Assembly (NCBI RefSeq): GCF_958979055.1
Contig: NC_084887.1
Span: forward strand, 22,441,044 to 22,505,043
Length of the DNA stretch: 64,000 nucleotides
Origin: Alnus glutinosa
Lineage: Eukaryota > Streptophyta > Magnoliopsida > Fagales > Betulaceae
Direction of reading: 5' to 3'
A program made the position numbers and the translations under genes. Below the pieces are notes generated by a model. It ran no database searches and was not told where the DNA came from. It saw only the letters and a list, made by a program, of their open reading frames with translations. How positions within the stretch are numbered: the stretch's first letter is position 1; every line of letters starts with the position of its first letter. Of the stretch, positions 34,291-45,110 are shown piece by piece.

Positions 34291-34700
34291 GATTATTTTT
34301 TTTTTTTTTTTTATCAAACCAGTTTGTTATTTTTTATTCTTTGCCACTGATAATGTGATATTAGTTGCCACTTATACTAAAACAACTGGGCACGCATAGT
34401 CTGATAATGGCGCAATCAGAAATTTCGGTCCAAATTTTTTTTTCTCCCACTCCTCTTCCTTTACTTTCCTCAAAACCCTAAACACCCTTCCCTTTTTCAA
34501 CGAGGGCCCCCCCTTTTCTGGTCGGTAACGAGAGAGAGAGAGAGAGGAAGAAGAAGAAGAAGAAGAAGAAAAAGAAAGAGGTTGGGACCAAAGGATTTTT
34601 CGACCATTAAGAAGGTAAAATCTCAAGCTTTTACTTGTAATTTCATTATACCCACTTATTCTGGCTCTATAATGGTAAAAATCTTCCCTTATGATGTATG
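34291..34700. other. CACTA interior with a 5'-UTR-like segment
   Basis: Between about 34430 and 34616 the plus strand resembles a plant 5' UTR: CTTTCCTCAAAACCCTAAAC, GA-rich and GAA-repeat runs, then a possible donor GAAG/GTAAAATC at about 34614. It may be the leader of the former CACTA transcript or a captured promoter/UTR. No coding exon can be attached with confidence. Confidence 0.3.
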
Positions 34701-34708
34701 ATTTTAAT

Positions 34709-35600
34709 TAGGCTTGGCAATTCGGGTTCGTGTCGACTCGGCTGACCCGATTACATATTCGAGTTCAACACGAACCCGAACACAACCCACTTGTCAACCG
34801 TGTTACCCGAACACGACCCGGGTAACACGGTGTGACAATCGCCCGAAGAAGAAGAAAGAAGGATGAAGGTCGAAGGATCGTCCAGTCGAGAGAAGCAAAC
34901 AAAGCAATCCAGAGGTTGTGGAAGAGTTGTTTCTGTCTCTCTCTGAACAACACAATCCTGTTTCCATCGCATTTCCAAATCATAGCTAAACCACACACAA
35001 ATCACAATCCTCGCTCGACGCTCACTGTCTCTCTGTGAACAAACCCTAGTTTCCAAAACTCTCCACCCCGAGCACGAACGTGAAGTCCATCGCATCCAAG
35101 CCCTTGGAAGACTCGGCCCTGAAGGCCTCCACCAAGCCCAAATCCAAGCCAGCCTCGTCGGCGGCAACCAAGCAGCCGATTTCCAAGACCGATAGCAAGG
35201 ATTCGTCCAAGTGGCCCAAGAAGAAGGCGTCGAAGCCGAGCGCAGACGGCGTCGTTTCACCTAACGACACAAAGGAGTCAATCGCCGGAGATGAGAAAAA
35301 GCTCTTCCAGAGGGCCAGTGTTGAGTGAAAATGAAAAGGAAATGAGTGAACTGTGAAAGTGAAAAGAAGAAAAGGCCTGCTTAGTGCTCGGTTTCCTGAA
35401 GTTTCTATAATTTTTTTTTTTTTTTTTAATATAACCGGGTGATAATCGTGTCTGGCAGGTCAACCCGCGGGTTGACCCGCTAGACACGATTTTAATCAAC
35501 CCGATTATGACCCGAACCCGATTATGTTAAACCCAAACCCTATTTTCCCGTGTCGTGTTCGTGTCGGATTCGCGGGTCGTGTCAAAAATTGCCAACCCTA
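34709..35600. mobile_element. 892-bp non-autonomous hAT element with perfect 8-bp TSD
   Basis: The flanks ATTTTAAT (34701-34708 and 35601-35608) are identical. The termini are TAGGCTTGGCAATT and ATTGCCAACCCTA (inverted TAGGGTTGGCAAT), a common plant hAT end. The outer 130 bp on each side are rich in GACCCG/CGGGT motifs (ACACGAACCCGAAC, GGTCAACCCGCGGGTTGACC). The middle holds host-like coding sequence, so this is a Pack-type hAT. Confidence 0.85.
35050..35328 (+). pseudogene. Captured fragment resembling the N-terminal region of a GeBP/storekeeper-like protein
   Basis: A G+C-richer stretch with coding-like codon use encodes, in one open frame, KPLEDSALKASTKPKSKPAS, then TKQPISKTDSKDSSKWPKKK, ASKPSADGVVSPNDTKES and GDEKKLFQR before diverging into RASVE and a stop. 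In GeBP/STOREKEEPER-like transcription factors a Lys/Ser/Pro-rich N-terminal region runs into (K)KLFQRLWSEEDE, the start of the DNA-binding domain; the fragment stops exactly where that domain would begin. It lies inside the 892-bp hAT. The family call depends mainly on the KKLFQR junction and the composition, so it is moderate. A protein search of the region would confirm or refute it. Confidence 0.45.
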
Positions 35601-36189
35601 ATTTTAATGTTATGGAGATTTGGAGTTTTTTCATGGGCTGTTGCTTATTGGGTGGTTGAATTTTTGGGAGATGCTTGTTTTGTGTTACAAACTTACAGTC
35701 CCAAAGATAAAAGACTACACTCTTTTCCGATTACAAAGGGTTTATCTGATTTTGTGCGTAATTTGTATGGTATTTGGTGTTGAAGTTCAAAGCATGTTAG
35801 ATCAAATTTTTACTTAATCAATTTTAATGTGAAAAAGCAAACTACCTTGCAGTTCTTGTAGACTCTGTTCTTGGATTTTTCAGATTTTTAATTTTTTCCT
35901 CAATCTTTTACATTTCCATTCTCAAACCAAACATCTCTTGTTTTTTTTTTTTGGTGTCGATGACAAAAGCAATTGCAATTAATTCTTTCGCAGAAGCTCT
36001 TAGACTTTTTACAGACGTTTTTTTCTTCTTCATATTTATAGAGTTAAATTAGGCCACAAGTTAGCTAGACCAGAATATATATATGGCATCTATAATTATT
36101 GAAGGAAAGTGAAATATTAGTTGTTGGGTTGTTATTTGATTGCTTAAGCTGATCAGTCAAATAAAACCTTTCTTCATGACTTTTTCCTT

Positions 36190-36197
36190 TCTTTCTT

Positions 36198-36242
<45 letters not shown>

Positions 36243-36250
36243 CTTTTTTT
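36190..36250. repeat. Poly-T tract
   Basis: About 50 nearly uninterrupted T residues after a CTTT repeat, and another T run near 36318. It could be the A tail (reversed) of an old retroposed sequence, but nothing else supports that. Confidence 0.8.
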
Positions 36251-36331
36251 GGAGGGGGATGTTCATGAGAATCATGACAATTAGAAGTGATTCGAAAGTG
36301 CATGTAGAGGGTTTCCATTTTTTTTTTTTTT

Positions 36332-36963
36332 GGTAATTACCTTTTTCCCCATGAACTTCCAGCCTGTGCCATTTTGGCCCCACTAACTACCACTTCGACC
36401 AAAAAAGAGCATCAAACTACTATCTTTACATACTTTGGCCCCTTCCGTCAGTCTAATTCATGCAAAGACTTAAATGCCCTAACTTAATTTCAAAAATGAC
36501 CTAAATACCCTCATATTTCAAAAAAAAAAAAACTAAAGGAAAAGGCCGCCACCCTTGAGGTGGCCGAGTGGCTCGCGGCTACCCCGTAACTAGGGGTGGC
36601 CGCGCGGCCACCCCAGGTTCTGGAGTGGCCGTGCAGCCACCCCTTAGGCCGGGGTGGGCTATGAGCCACCCCAAAGGTGTCCGGAGCCACCTCTAGGGGT
36701 GGTTCGGGTGCCACCCCCTTAGTTTTTTTTTTTAAATATATTAATTTTAATATTTTTTTATTAATTATTGTAAAGGGCATTTTGGTCTTTAAATCAAAAT
36801 TAACGGTAAAAAAGGCATATTCCATCCAAGTTAACGGGATTCTCTTACGAAAGGGGCCAAAGTATGTAAAGATGGTAGTTTGATGCTCTTTTTTGGTCGA
36901 AGTGGTAGTTCGTGGGAGCAGAAAGACACAATCCGGTAGTTCATAGGGAGAAAAGGTAATTAC
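36332..36963. mobile_element. Foldback element with 160-bp TIRs and GC-rich palindromic core
   Basis: Left arm GGTAATTACCTTTTTCCCCA to ACATACTTTGGCCCC and right arm (inverted) GGTAATTACCTTTTCTCCCT to ACATACTTTGGCCCC match over about 150-160 bp. The core (36540-36725) is a series of GGGGTGGCC and GGCCACCCC motifs including a perfect 22-bp palindrome at 36592-36613. The same core family occurs at 44225-44310 and 52960-53220. It is non-autonomous and has no credible coding frame. Confidence 0.8.
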
Positions 36964-37899
36964 CCCCTTTTTTTTTTTTAAAAAAAAAAAGTTGGTTGTT
37001 GAAGATCTGTAATTATTCTTCGTATGATTATGTCTTGCCTCATATTTAGTGTTATTGAACATGACTACTTGCTTAAACGCTCAAATTTGGACCACAATAA
37101 TCCAAGGCACATTACCGAATTTTTAGTTTGGTTTCCCTTACCGAACAAAAACTTATAATTATCGGATTTGACGTAGGTGCTGTAGTTTTTTTTTTTGAAG
37201 TAATTACTATTTTAATTGTTAGAGCATTTGACATTAGTAATATTACTGAAAAATTGGTGTCCAAATAATATATGACGTGCTAGAATAATTGATTTTTTTT
37301 TGTCTTTCAATTTTGTATCTTCAACAAAATCTAGCATGCATATGTAGCTAGAGAGAAGAAACTTGGAAAGTGGCATTTGTTTGGATTTTACATGTAAAGA
37401 TCATTAAGCATTATTTAATCACATGGGTTCTCCTTCATATAGGAATTCTTTAAGCCTGGAAGGTTATTCTCAACAAGTTTTATATGAGGAACATTATTTC
37501 TACAAACATAAATAAGTTTTAATATTTTCTTTCACTGCATGACTTCCAAATATCTAGAATTAGGGTCCTTAGGACTGGCCATTGGTTCTTTTGGCTATCA
37601 TGTGTACATGTAACTTTTAGATTAGCCTTGGTGCACTGGATTAATAATGGCCTTTTTTTCCCCCCTTTTTTTACGCTACCCCACCCAAAAATGAAAAAAA
37701 AAAAGAAAAAAAAAAGATTTGAAAAAAAAAAGATTTCCATTGGTAGGATATGAGAGAGCTGGATATCAAATGAAATATATATTTGTGTGTATTAACCTGT
37801 AAAATGCAACTTTAGATTGTAGAATCTTATAAATAACTTGTTTAGCTTGTAGAATCTTATAAATAGCTTGAACTGAGTGTGATGTGATTAAATGTAGGC

Positions 37900-38830
37900 A
37901 ATGAGTAACTAGAGATAGACATCAATATTGATAAGAGTTGGATGCAAGAAAGTACCCGATGTTCAGAGCTATATCAAAAGGTGTTGAAGAATTATTGAGA
38001 ATGGCACGTAGATGTGTGGATGTAGATAATATGATGAGGTGTCCATGTCACGACTGCACAAATCGATATTATAGGCACATTGAAGTGGTTGAGCGTCACT
38101 TGTTTATGCATGGAATTGATCAGGCATATACTCGATGGAGATTTCACAGGGAAGATCTGTATAGGGTAAACGCGACTATGTCTTAGGATAACTTCAAATT
38201 GGACTTGTAGCAAAAATCACACAAGAGTGGCTTAGAGTTTCATCTGGGAAAATGCTATAGCAGGACTCGCTCAAATTTATACAAAGACACCTACTAAATT
38301 CATTTTTCAAGGTGTTGATATGAAAGATTCTACAATGGTGGCCAATGCTAAAGTCGAAGCAAGGGCCAATGTTCCTAAAGGTATTTCTCGTGAAAAATGG
38401 CCTGCTATATATGACTCATTTGAATCCGACTACTAGGTGGTAAATATATCTTATTATCTTGAATAGTCAATTAAGATTGATAAGATTTGCATACAATTGT
38501 AAGAAATCTAATGAGTATTTTTATTTTTGGTTAAAATTTTAAAGGCGGTGTCTTCCCGGAATAAGGAAAATAGAAGTGCCATGGTAACAAATCATGCCGC
38601 CAGCGCCTGTTCGTTCGTTAATGTTATTTACAAGAAGATAATGATTTTATAGTATTATAATTTTATAGTAACGTTATTAAGTGTAACTGTTAATTATATG
38701 TATTATGTGTAGGCAAAGATTACTTCTCAAAGGCCCAAGCGTATCAAAATTTATAAGGACACCCATACAAGAATGAACGGGACTTTTGTGAACCCAGATG
38801 TTGAGAAGCTATATGTAAGTAAATGAAATG
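37900..38830 (+). pseudogene. CACTA (En/Spm) transposase remnants
   Basis: Several pieces of an En/Spm transposase lie in order on the plus strand. About 37920-38170 is the transposase-associated domain: DKSWMQ, then in a shifted frame KGVEELLRMARR, MMRCPCHDCTN, HLFMHGIDQAYTRW. About 38370-38440 encodes NVPKGISREKWPAIYDSFES. About 38545-38640 reads NKENRSAMVTNHAASACSF, and about 38713-38816 reads KDTHTRMNGTFVNPDVEKLY, the ptta/En/Spm domain. The frame changes and stops between pieces show a dead gene. Intron-like GTAAG...TAG stretches separate some pieces. Confidence 0.8.
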
Positions 38831-39930
38831 TTTATTCATGATGAGTATGTATAATTAACATGTAAGAGTTATTTAGCTAAGGTTTATATGGCTTGTTCAA
38901 AATGAAATAGAGTCAATAGCAAACTCTGACAACCTAAAATACCAAAGAAGAAACATTTTGCAAGTGCTAGAGGGGCATCGATCAAGACACATTCGAGGAA
39001 TGGGGGGGAGGTGTCATACTTATACGGTCAAGTTCCTCTCGTGCGTGCCACGCCACCTAGTCTGACAACCACGATGAGTGTAGGATCAAACAACAAGAGT
39101 CAAAGAAATAACAGCAAGAGATTGAGAAAAGATTGGAAGAATCATTATCCCATATTTCTAGGATGGAGGCATCACATGCTACTATGCAGACATCATATCC
39201 AATTGCGAACCCAGATGTTGAGAAGCTATATGTAAGTAAATGAAATGTTTATTCATAATTAGTATGTATAATTAACATTCAAGAGTTATTTAGTTAAGGT
39301 TTATATGGCTTGTTTAGAATGAAATGGAGTCAATAGCAAACTCCAAGAACCTAAATTCCACCAAAGAAGAAATAGTTTCACAGGTGCTAAGGAGGCATCG
39401 CTCAGGACACGTTCGAGGAATGGGGCGAAGGTGTCATACCTACACAGTCAAGTTCCTCTCGTGCGCGCCAAGCCATCTTGTCTGACAACCACAATGAGTG
39501 GACAACCAAACAACAAGAGTCAGAGAAAAAAGAGCAAGAGATTGAGAAAAGATTGGAAGAATCATTATCCCATATTTCTACGTTGAAGGCATCACATGCT
39601 ACTATGTAGGGACAATTGGATATGATGCCAATGTGCCTGCATAGTAGCATGTGATGCCTTCAGCCTAGAAATATGAGATAATGATTCTTCCAATCTTTTC
39701 TTATCTTGTTGTTTTTTCTTTGACACTTGCTATTTGATCCTGCACTCATTGTGGTTGTCAGATTGGGTAGCATGGCGTGCATGAGAGGAACTTGATTGTG
39801 TAGGTATGACACCTCCCCCAATTCCTCGAACGTGTCCTGAGCGATGCCCCCTTAGCACTTATGAAACTATTTCTTCTTCGGTGGAATTCAGGTTGTCAGA
39901 CTTCGTTATTGATTCCATTTTATTTTGAAC
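38790..39930. repeat. Internal tandem and inverted duplications of CACTA sequence
   Basis: A unit of about 416 bp is repeated directly: GAACCCAGATGTTGAGAAGC occurs at about 38791 and again at about 39208, and ATTGAGAAAAGATTGGAAGA at 39120 and 39540. A third copy lies inverted at about 39625-39930 (CATGTGATGCCTTCAGCCTA, then AATGATTCTTCCAATC), pairing with about 39330-39605 across a short spacer. Transcription would yield a hairpin of nearly 300 bp. Confidence 0.85.
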
Positions 39931-40396
39931 AAGCCATGTAATTTAGGTTGAGATCCTTATGTAATTTATGTCCAATGTGAACTTCAATTTCTAGGCTTGA
40001 ACATTTATGCTTGTATTCATATTTTTAATTGAATGTAAATCATATTTTACTCAAATACGGTGTGAAAAACTTGTATGATGTAGGAGCTTAATGGCAAGTT
40101 TGGCAGATAATTATATAAATATATATATATTTTTAAAAAACTGAATGGTATTAGTGGCGACATCTTGATCGCTGCTATTGATTGACCAATAATAGTGACA
40201 TCTTGATTCCTACTATTGATTGTCACCGCTATTAATAGAGAAATAACGACGATACATGGTTTTGGTTCAAAACTTATTTAGCGCAGACAAAAAAAAGTTA
40301 TAGATGCGACATGTAAAGTGATTAATAGCGGCGACAGTAAGACTTTTAGCGGCGACAAAAGGTCGCCGCTAGTAATTTTTTTTTTTTTTTGTAATG

Positions 40397-40431
40397 CGGT
40401 ACGATATCAATGTGAAGAATAACATTATTCT
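40397..40431. mobile_element. Right remnant of the MITE split by the CACTA element
   Basis: Inverted match to 32580-32689 (see that entry). It is followed by an A run. Confidence 0.5.
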
Positions 40432-41522
40432 AAAAAAAAAAAAAACTTAGAATGAATTGGCACAATGATTGGTCATATGTAAATATGTTATATGTAAAAT
40501 TTTGAAGATAAAATAACTCTTCTCTATTTCTCAAATTGGAGAGGATCTTCTTCGGCTATTTTCATATATACTACAAATACCACCGCATTGATTTTATATG
40601 TGCGCGCGTGCATGTATGTAGTGTGAAGTTATTAAATGGTGTAATAGCTTCCATGGTCTGATGTGGATTTTCTTATTAGACTAAATCATAAAACTAAGAT
40701 GTTATATTTTTCTACTTTCTAATTAAGATGTTATCATTAATTAATTTAAATTGTGTGTATGAATGGCAAGCTACTAAGTACGTAATTCAACCTGAGAGTC
40801 GTTTTTGAAAATGAAGTCTTGAATTTATTCTAGTAATCAAATGTCGCCAAATGAAGGGATATCGATGCATGTTAGAATAAATTTCTATAATTGGGCTTCC
40901 AGTGATTATAGAAATTTGCTGAAATGGATTAGGCATATACAGTTATACCCTATACATATAATGACATACTGATAGATGTAATAGTATTAAGTGATCACTA
41001 AATTAATTGGTGTAACCCCTAATCTATGATAAAAAGAAAATATATATATATATATATATATGAAGATGATGATCCCTCTCCTTTCTATACATTAGAAAAC
41101 TCTATTCACATCAAGTTAATGGCGATCTGTAGGTATTCTAAATTAGACAAAATTATAGAATTATTGTGTTGTTTTTCCTAGTATATATGCTTTTATATAT
41201 GTTTATCGATCCAAGAAGTTTTCGAAACCCAAGATTGAGAGATTTCCTATAATTTTGATCAGGCAGACCAAGATGTCTTAACTGAATTTGGTTGAAACTT
41301 GGATATATACAATAAAAACCCATGCATATCCAACCTTTTGGCTTCGATCTATAGGTACCAATTTAATGCATACACTACATCGTAAGTAGATCCAAACCGA
41401 TTCGTGGAAAAACTAGCTAGCAGCCACAAATGTAATGTCAATTCACTTATTATTGCTATTCTATATATCCACACCAAACCATACATTTGATTAAAAAACA
41501 AACTTTTAAGGATCAACTCTTC
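40432..41522. other. Intergenic and 3' flank of the LTI65-like gene
   Basis: AT-rich, with an AT run at 41040-41061. No frame or transposon was recognised. The last 100 bases may contain the 3' UTR of the LTI65-like gene. Confidence 0.45.
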
Positions 41523-43230
41523 TTAGTTCTCCTGAAGCCTTCTTCCTTCTTCAGTATGGCTACTGTATCCTACATCTCCCCCAGCAGAATTTGAAATACC
41601 CTCATGATCACAGATCACCTGCAATGTTATTGAAACAAATTAAAAGAAGAGTTGAATGAAAGGCCCTTTCCTTTCCTTTAGTAGTCTAAAGAGAGAGCTT
41701 TTATACCAAATTGGTTAACCTTAAAACCAGTAAAGACGGCTCCCCAGATAATTACCATGCGGCTGCTGAGGAACTTGGGATTGCGACTCTCCACGTAACC
41801 TGAACCATGAACCAACAGCACCTTTAAGCTTATCCACCACACCCGTTCCCTGGCTATCCAGATAGCTCGATTGCGTCCGTTTCCCATAATTCTCATCCTT
41901 GGTGCCTAACCGGCTTGCTACCTCCTTTGATTCTGTCACCTTCCCCACAGGCCGCATCTTTGCCTTCTCTGGCTCTTCCGGCCTCCTCTGCTTGTGTAAT
42001 GCATCTGAAATCAATTCAGATAGCGCCCTATCCTCGTCACCAGGCCTCAACTTCTCCAGAACGTAGTCCTTCACAGACACTACTCCTTTGTCTTCATTCC
42101 TGGTTGTGTCATCTTTCTCACCATATCCGAGCTTTGAAGCAACAACATTACTCGCAGAGATTGCTTTGTCAGCGATGGCAGAGGTGGCAGCTGATGAGAT
42201 TTTCTCAGCGTAGCTGCTCTGGTTTGATGGTTTCCCGGATATATCATCATGTGGGTAGTTTTCCAGTTTGGTAGTAAAGCTTTCTGGGAGTTGAGGTTTA
42301 TCTCGGAAGGCTTTCGCCTCTGGCTCGGGGGGAACTGGTTCTGGAGAGAACTGGTCATGGCTTCCAGTAGGTAAATTGGTAAACTGATTGCCGGTTGAAA
42401 TGGGCAAGTTATGGTCTGCTACTCCAGCGGATTTTGGATCCGGTTCATCATGGACATTCATTTTGACAAATGACTGAAGTATTGGGGTGATTCCTGCTAC
42501 CTCACCACCTGATGCATTATACATAAATGATTCAACTTCAAAACTGCGCGCTAATTTCATTGTACTCTTTTCCTTCACAATAAATTTATAAGCTGCTCTT
42601 TTCATAATACTTCACGAGATTTAAAAGTATGAGATTATAATTAATTTAGTAGATATTTCGAAGAAGTGAAAATGAATTAATTTAATGTATACGTACACAC
42701 ACACATATATAACAGTATAGAAAATGGTCTGACCTGTGCCTGTTGGATCAGTGGCTTTGGTCCCATAAACTCCTGGAGAATGTGATAATGTAATTGGCTC
42801 ACTGATTTTGGTAACGTATCTCTCTTCTGACACACCATGAACTTCTGGGTCTTCAACTGTTTCTTCATCCTCGTCATCTTCCTCATCAAGATCATGATCA
42901 TCAGCAATATGATGGCCAACGCGTTGATAATCATGATCATGATCATGGTCGTGGTCATGACCATGGCCATGCTTCTTGAGCGTGTCCTTTATCTTCATTG
43001 CCTTTGCCTTCACCTTCTTCATCACCGACTTCCTCTCATGGGCGTGCTCATCTTCACCTTGGGCCACTGAAACAAAACATTCACAATCACCACAAGAACA
43101 GAGAATTAACACAGATTACATATATACTTCCCAGAAATTAAACAGAGACCTTACCAGGATGCAGAGCAGCATTATGGGGGTCATGATCGTAATTGTGACC
43201 ATGATCAGGATGTGTTATACGTGAATCCAT
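41523..43230 (-). CDS. LTI65: LTI65/RD29B-type low-temperature- and ABA-induced protein, four exons
   Basis: Exons 43155-43230, 42734-43066, 41756-42508 and a short last exon from 41618. The encoded protein is hydrophilic. It has a conserved N-terminal basic segment (KKVKAKAMKIKDTLKKHGHG) followed by an Asp/His-rich run and an acidic stretch ending DPEVHG, all typical of RD29B. Further on are the LTI65 repeat SYAEKISSAATSAIADK with ASNVVASKLGYGEKD, then SVKDYVLEKLRPGDEDRALS and GVVDKLKGAVGSWF. Members are strongly induced by cold, drought and ABA; molecular function is unknown. Simple splicing of the last intron (donor CATG/GTAATT at 41755, acceptor TTGCAG at 41619) gives GDL then a stop at 41608 and a 390-residue product. 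The other frame of the same exon encodes the family-like tail EGISNSAGG...EEGRRLQEN to 41523. Either a one-base change truncated the protein or another splice is used. Confidence 0.88.
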
Positions 43231-43314
43231 ATTTTCAAAGAAAATAATCTGCTTGGTTGTTGTAGTTACTGTCCAAGAAGCAGATAGTATACGAAGAAGA
43301 CAAAACTTGAAGAG

Positions 43315-43322
43315 TTTATATA
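43315..43322 (-). promoter_or_regulatory. TATA box of the LTI65-like gene
   Basis: TATATAAA on the minus strand, about 85 bp upstream of the start codon at 43230, with start of transcription expected near 43285. Confidence 0.7.
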
Positions 43323-43392
43323 GAGAAGACCAAAACACACCGCTTTGCCACCTTTGCACGGGTCTGGGCCGTCTGGCGTTTTATCGGTGAGG

Positions 43393-43460
43393 ACACGTGT
43401 AGCAACAAGGACACGTCTCAGTTCGGTGACGCGTGGTACGTAAGTACTTGTACACGTGGC
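43393..43460 (-). promoter_or_regulatory. ABRE (ACGTG) cluster of the LTI65-like promoter
   Basis: Four ACGT/CGCGTG-core motifs lie 70-140 bp upstream of the TATA box: ACACGTGT (43393-43400, palindromic G-box), ACACGTCTC (43411), GACGCGTGG (43428, coupling-element-like) and TACACGTGGC (43451-43460). RD29B in Arabidopsis is driven by paired ABREs bound by AREB/ABF bZIP factors, and this spacing fits the same logic. No clear DRE core was seen next to them. Confidence 0.75.
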
Positions 43461-44010
43461 ACAACGTCGTGTGGCAATATTCTTTTTGTAGTGGACGATC
43501 TTATCAGGAGCGGGATTGGATAGCCTAGAGAGTTAACGCATTTGGATCCTATCGAGTATGGATCCTCTCCAGAGTTAACGGCTTCTTTATAGAGCATTAC
43601 GTTTAGCGAGCGGGAGAGGAACACATCCGTTACACACGTCCACAGATTATGGACCAATAGCATCCCCGTGAAGTAATGTTTTTGGACCATCACATTAATA
43701 TAGTGAAAAATTACAGTTTAGCACTATAAAATACAACTGCAAGCCTTTTTACAAGTAGTTTTATGAACTGTCGACTCTACTCTAGCTTCTAAACAATCAA
43801 AAAGTTTTAAAAATGTCAATGTTATTGAAATATACCTATAATATTTATGTCACGTGTCATTTTTCAATTAAAACATAATAAGCAAAGAGGTCATCTTGTA
43901 TCAACCTGAGCTCCTTTGGACGCATTTTTTCACGTAAGAAGTGAATAATATAAGCATGAAGGTAGGGGTTAAGTGGAGCACCTCGACCCAACCACCACTC
44001 TAAGGTGGGG
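43461..44010. other. Upstream intergenic DNA
   Basis: Contains a pair of GAGTTAACG repeats flanking two GGATCCTMTC motifs (43530-43580). No gene recognised. Confidence 0.4.
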
Positions 44011-44500
44011 CCGGCTAGAGGCTTCGTCTACATGGCGTACACCTGATCGAGATGTTAATGAACAAGACTTACCTCTATTTATTGGGGAAGATAATATCTT
44101 CCGTTTCGTCCAAGCAGGATCCAAAGTATCTGTCTTATAATAAAAAAAATAAAAAAAATTCAAAAACAAAACAAAATAAAATTTTATTTTTTATTTTTTT
44201 TTTTAAAAAAAAAACAGAAAATAAGTGTTTGGGGGGGGGGGGGGGGTGGCTCTTGGCCAACCCCTAGGCTCGGGGGTGGCCACGTGCCACCCCCTGGCCC
44301 TTGAGGGTGGCCATTTAGTTTTTTATTTTTTTTAATTGAAAAATGGTAAGTGGCAGGGGTATTATATGCATATTTCGATGAAATGAGCATTTTAAAAACT
44401 TTTTGGTAGTTTGGGGGGTTGGAGTCTAAACGTTAGTAGTTCGTGGGGTTACTTGCAAACGGCCGGCAGTTTGGAGTACTAAATTGTAATTTTCTCTTAA
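44011..44500. mobile_element. Truncated member of the GGGGTGGCC foldback family
   Basis: A run of about 16 G (44230-44246) leads into GGTGGCTCTTGGCCAACCCC and GGGGTGGCCACGTGCCACCC, like the cores at 36540-36725 and 52960-53220. The right arm has TTTTGGTAGTTTGGGGGGTT and GTAGTTCGTGGGGTTACTTG, the inverted form of the arm seen at 36340. A matching left arm is not evident, so the copy is incomplete. Confidence 0.6.
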
Positions 44501-45110
44501 TGTAGAGTACGTATAGACACACTTCACTCTAATTTTCTTTTTTAAAAAACAAATAAAAATTCTGGTATCTATTTTCAGGTACATTCTTGTTAGTTGGCAT
44601 GCTTCAACTACCATTAATTAAAAGGAAAAAAAAAGAACATCAATGATAGATGGAACATGCCAACTCAACGCAGATGTACGCTAGAATACAAATAAGCATT
44701 TCTCTATGTTATATATAAAGCGAGAAGAGAAAAATATTTTATCAAAGAGACAATATATGTGTTTGGTGTCATCCTCTTACATATTTTTTTTTTTTTATAA
44801 ATTCACCTTTAAATTTAACGATAGATTGGTCCATCTCTTATACCAAGACACTCAACGGAATTCGCAAGTCGCAACACGTACCCAACGTAACCCTTTATGT
44901 TTCCTGCATTCATGATTTCTCAAATTCTTGTTTTTGATTAACTCATCCAGTACTCATCTTCAATGCATGGTAACTTGGTAAGTATATTGGGAAAATGTCC
45001 ACTACTGACCCAGATTTCAAAGGTTAAACAAATAAATCTTACAATTACAAAGAAAAGAAAAGAATCCTTGATAAGTCGTTTTACGTTTTGATTTTAGTTA
45101 CTTGAGTTAA

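Larger units (their letters stand above)
32690..40396 (+). mobile_element. Decayed CACTA (En/Spm) DNA transposon, 7.7 kb
   Basis: The left terminus is CACTACAAGAAACTTG at 32690; the right terminus is a degraded TTTTTTGTAATG at 40396 (inverted: CATTACAAAAAA). The 3-bp flanks are CGA and CGG. Subterminal regions repeat GCGGTGACAT/GTCGCCGCTA-type motifs in both orientations (32705-33025 and 40145-40375), as expected for TNPA-like binding sites. Inside are transposase remnants near 37.9-38.8 kb, a GATC-rich satellite, a small hAT, MITEs and duplications. It is non-functional: the transposase is fragmentary and broken by stops and frameshifts. Confidence 0.82.

Noticed and set aside
34751-35260. 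169-codon minus-strand frame across the small hAT
   Set aside because: It runs through the hAT subterminal repeats and is antisense to the better supported GeBP-like coding fragment; composition is Trp/Arg/Ser-rich as expected of an antisense frame.
42837-43224. Plus-strand frames over LTI65 exon 2
   Set aside because: Antisense shadow of the Asp/His-rich coding repeat (ATGATC runs).
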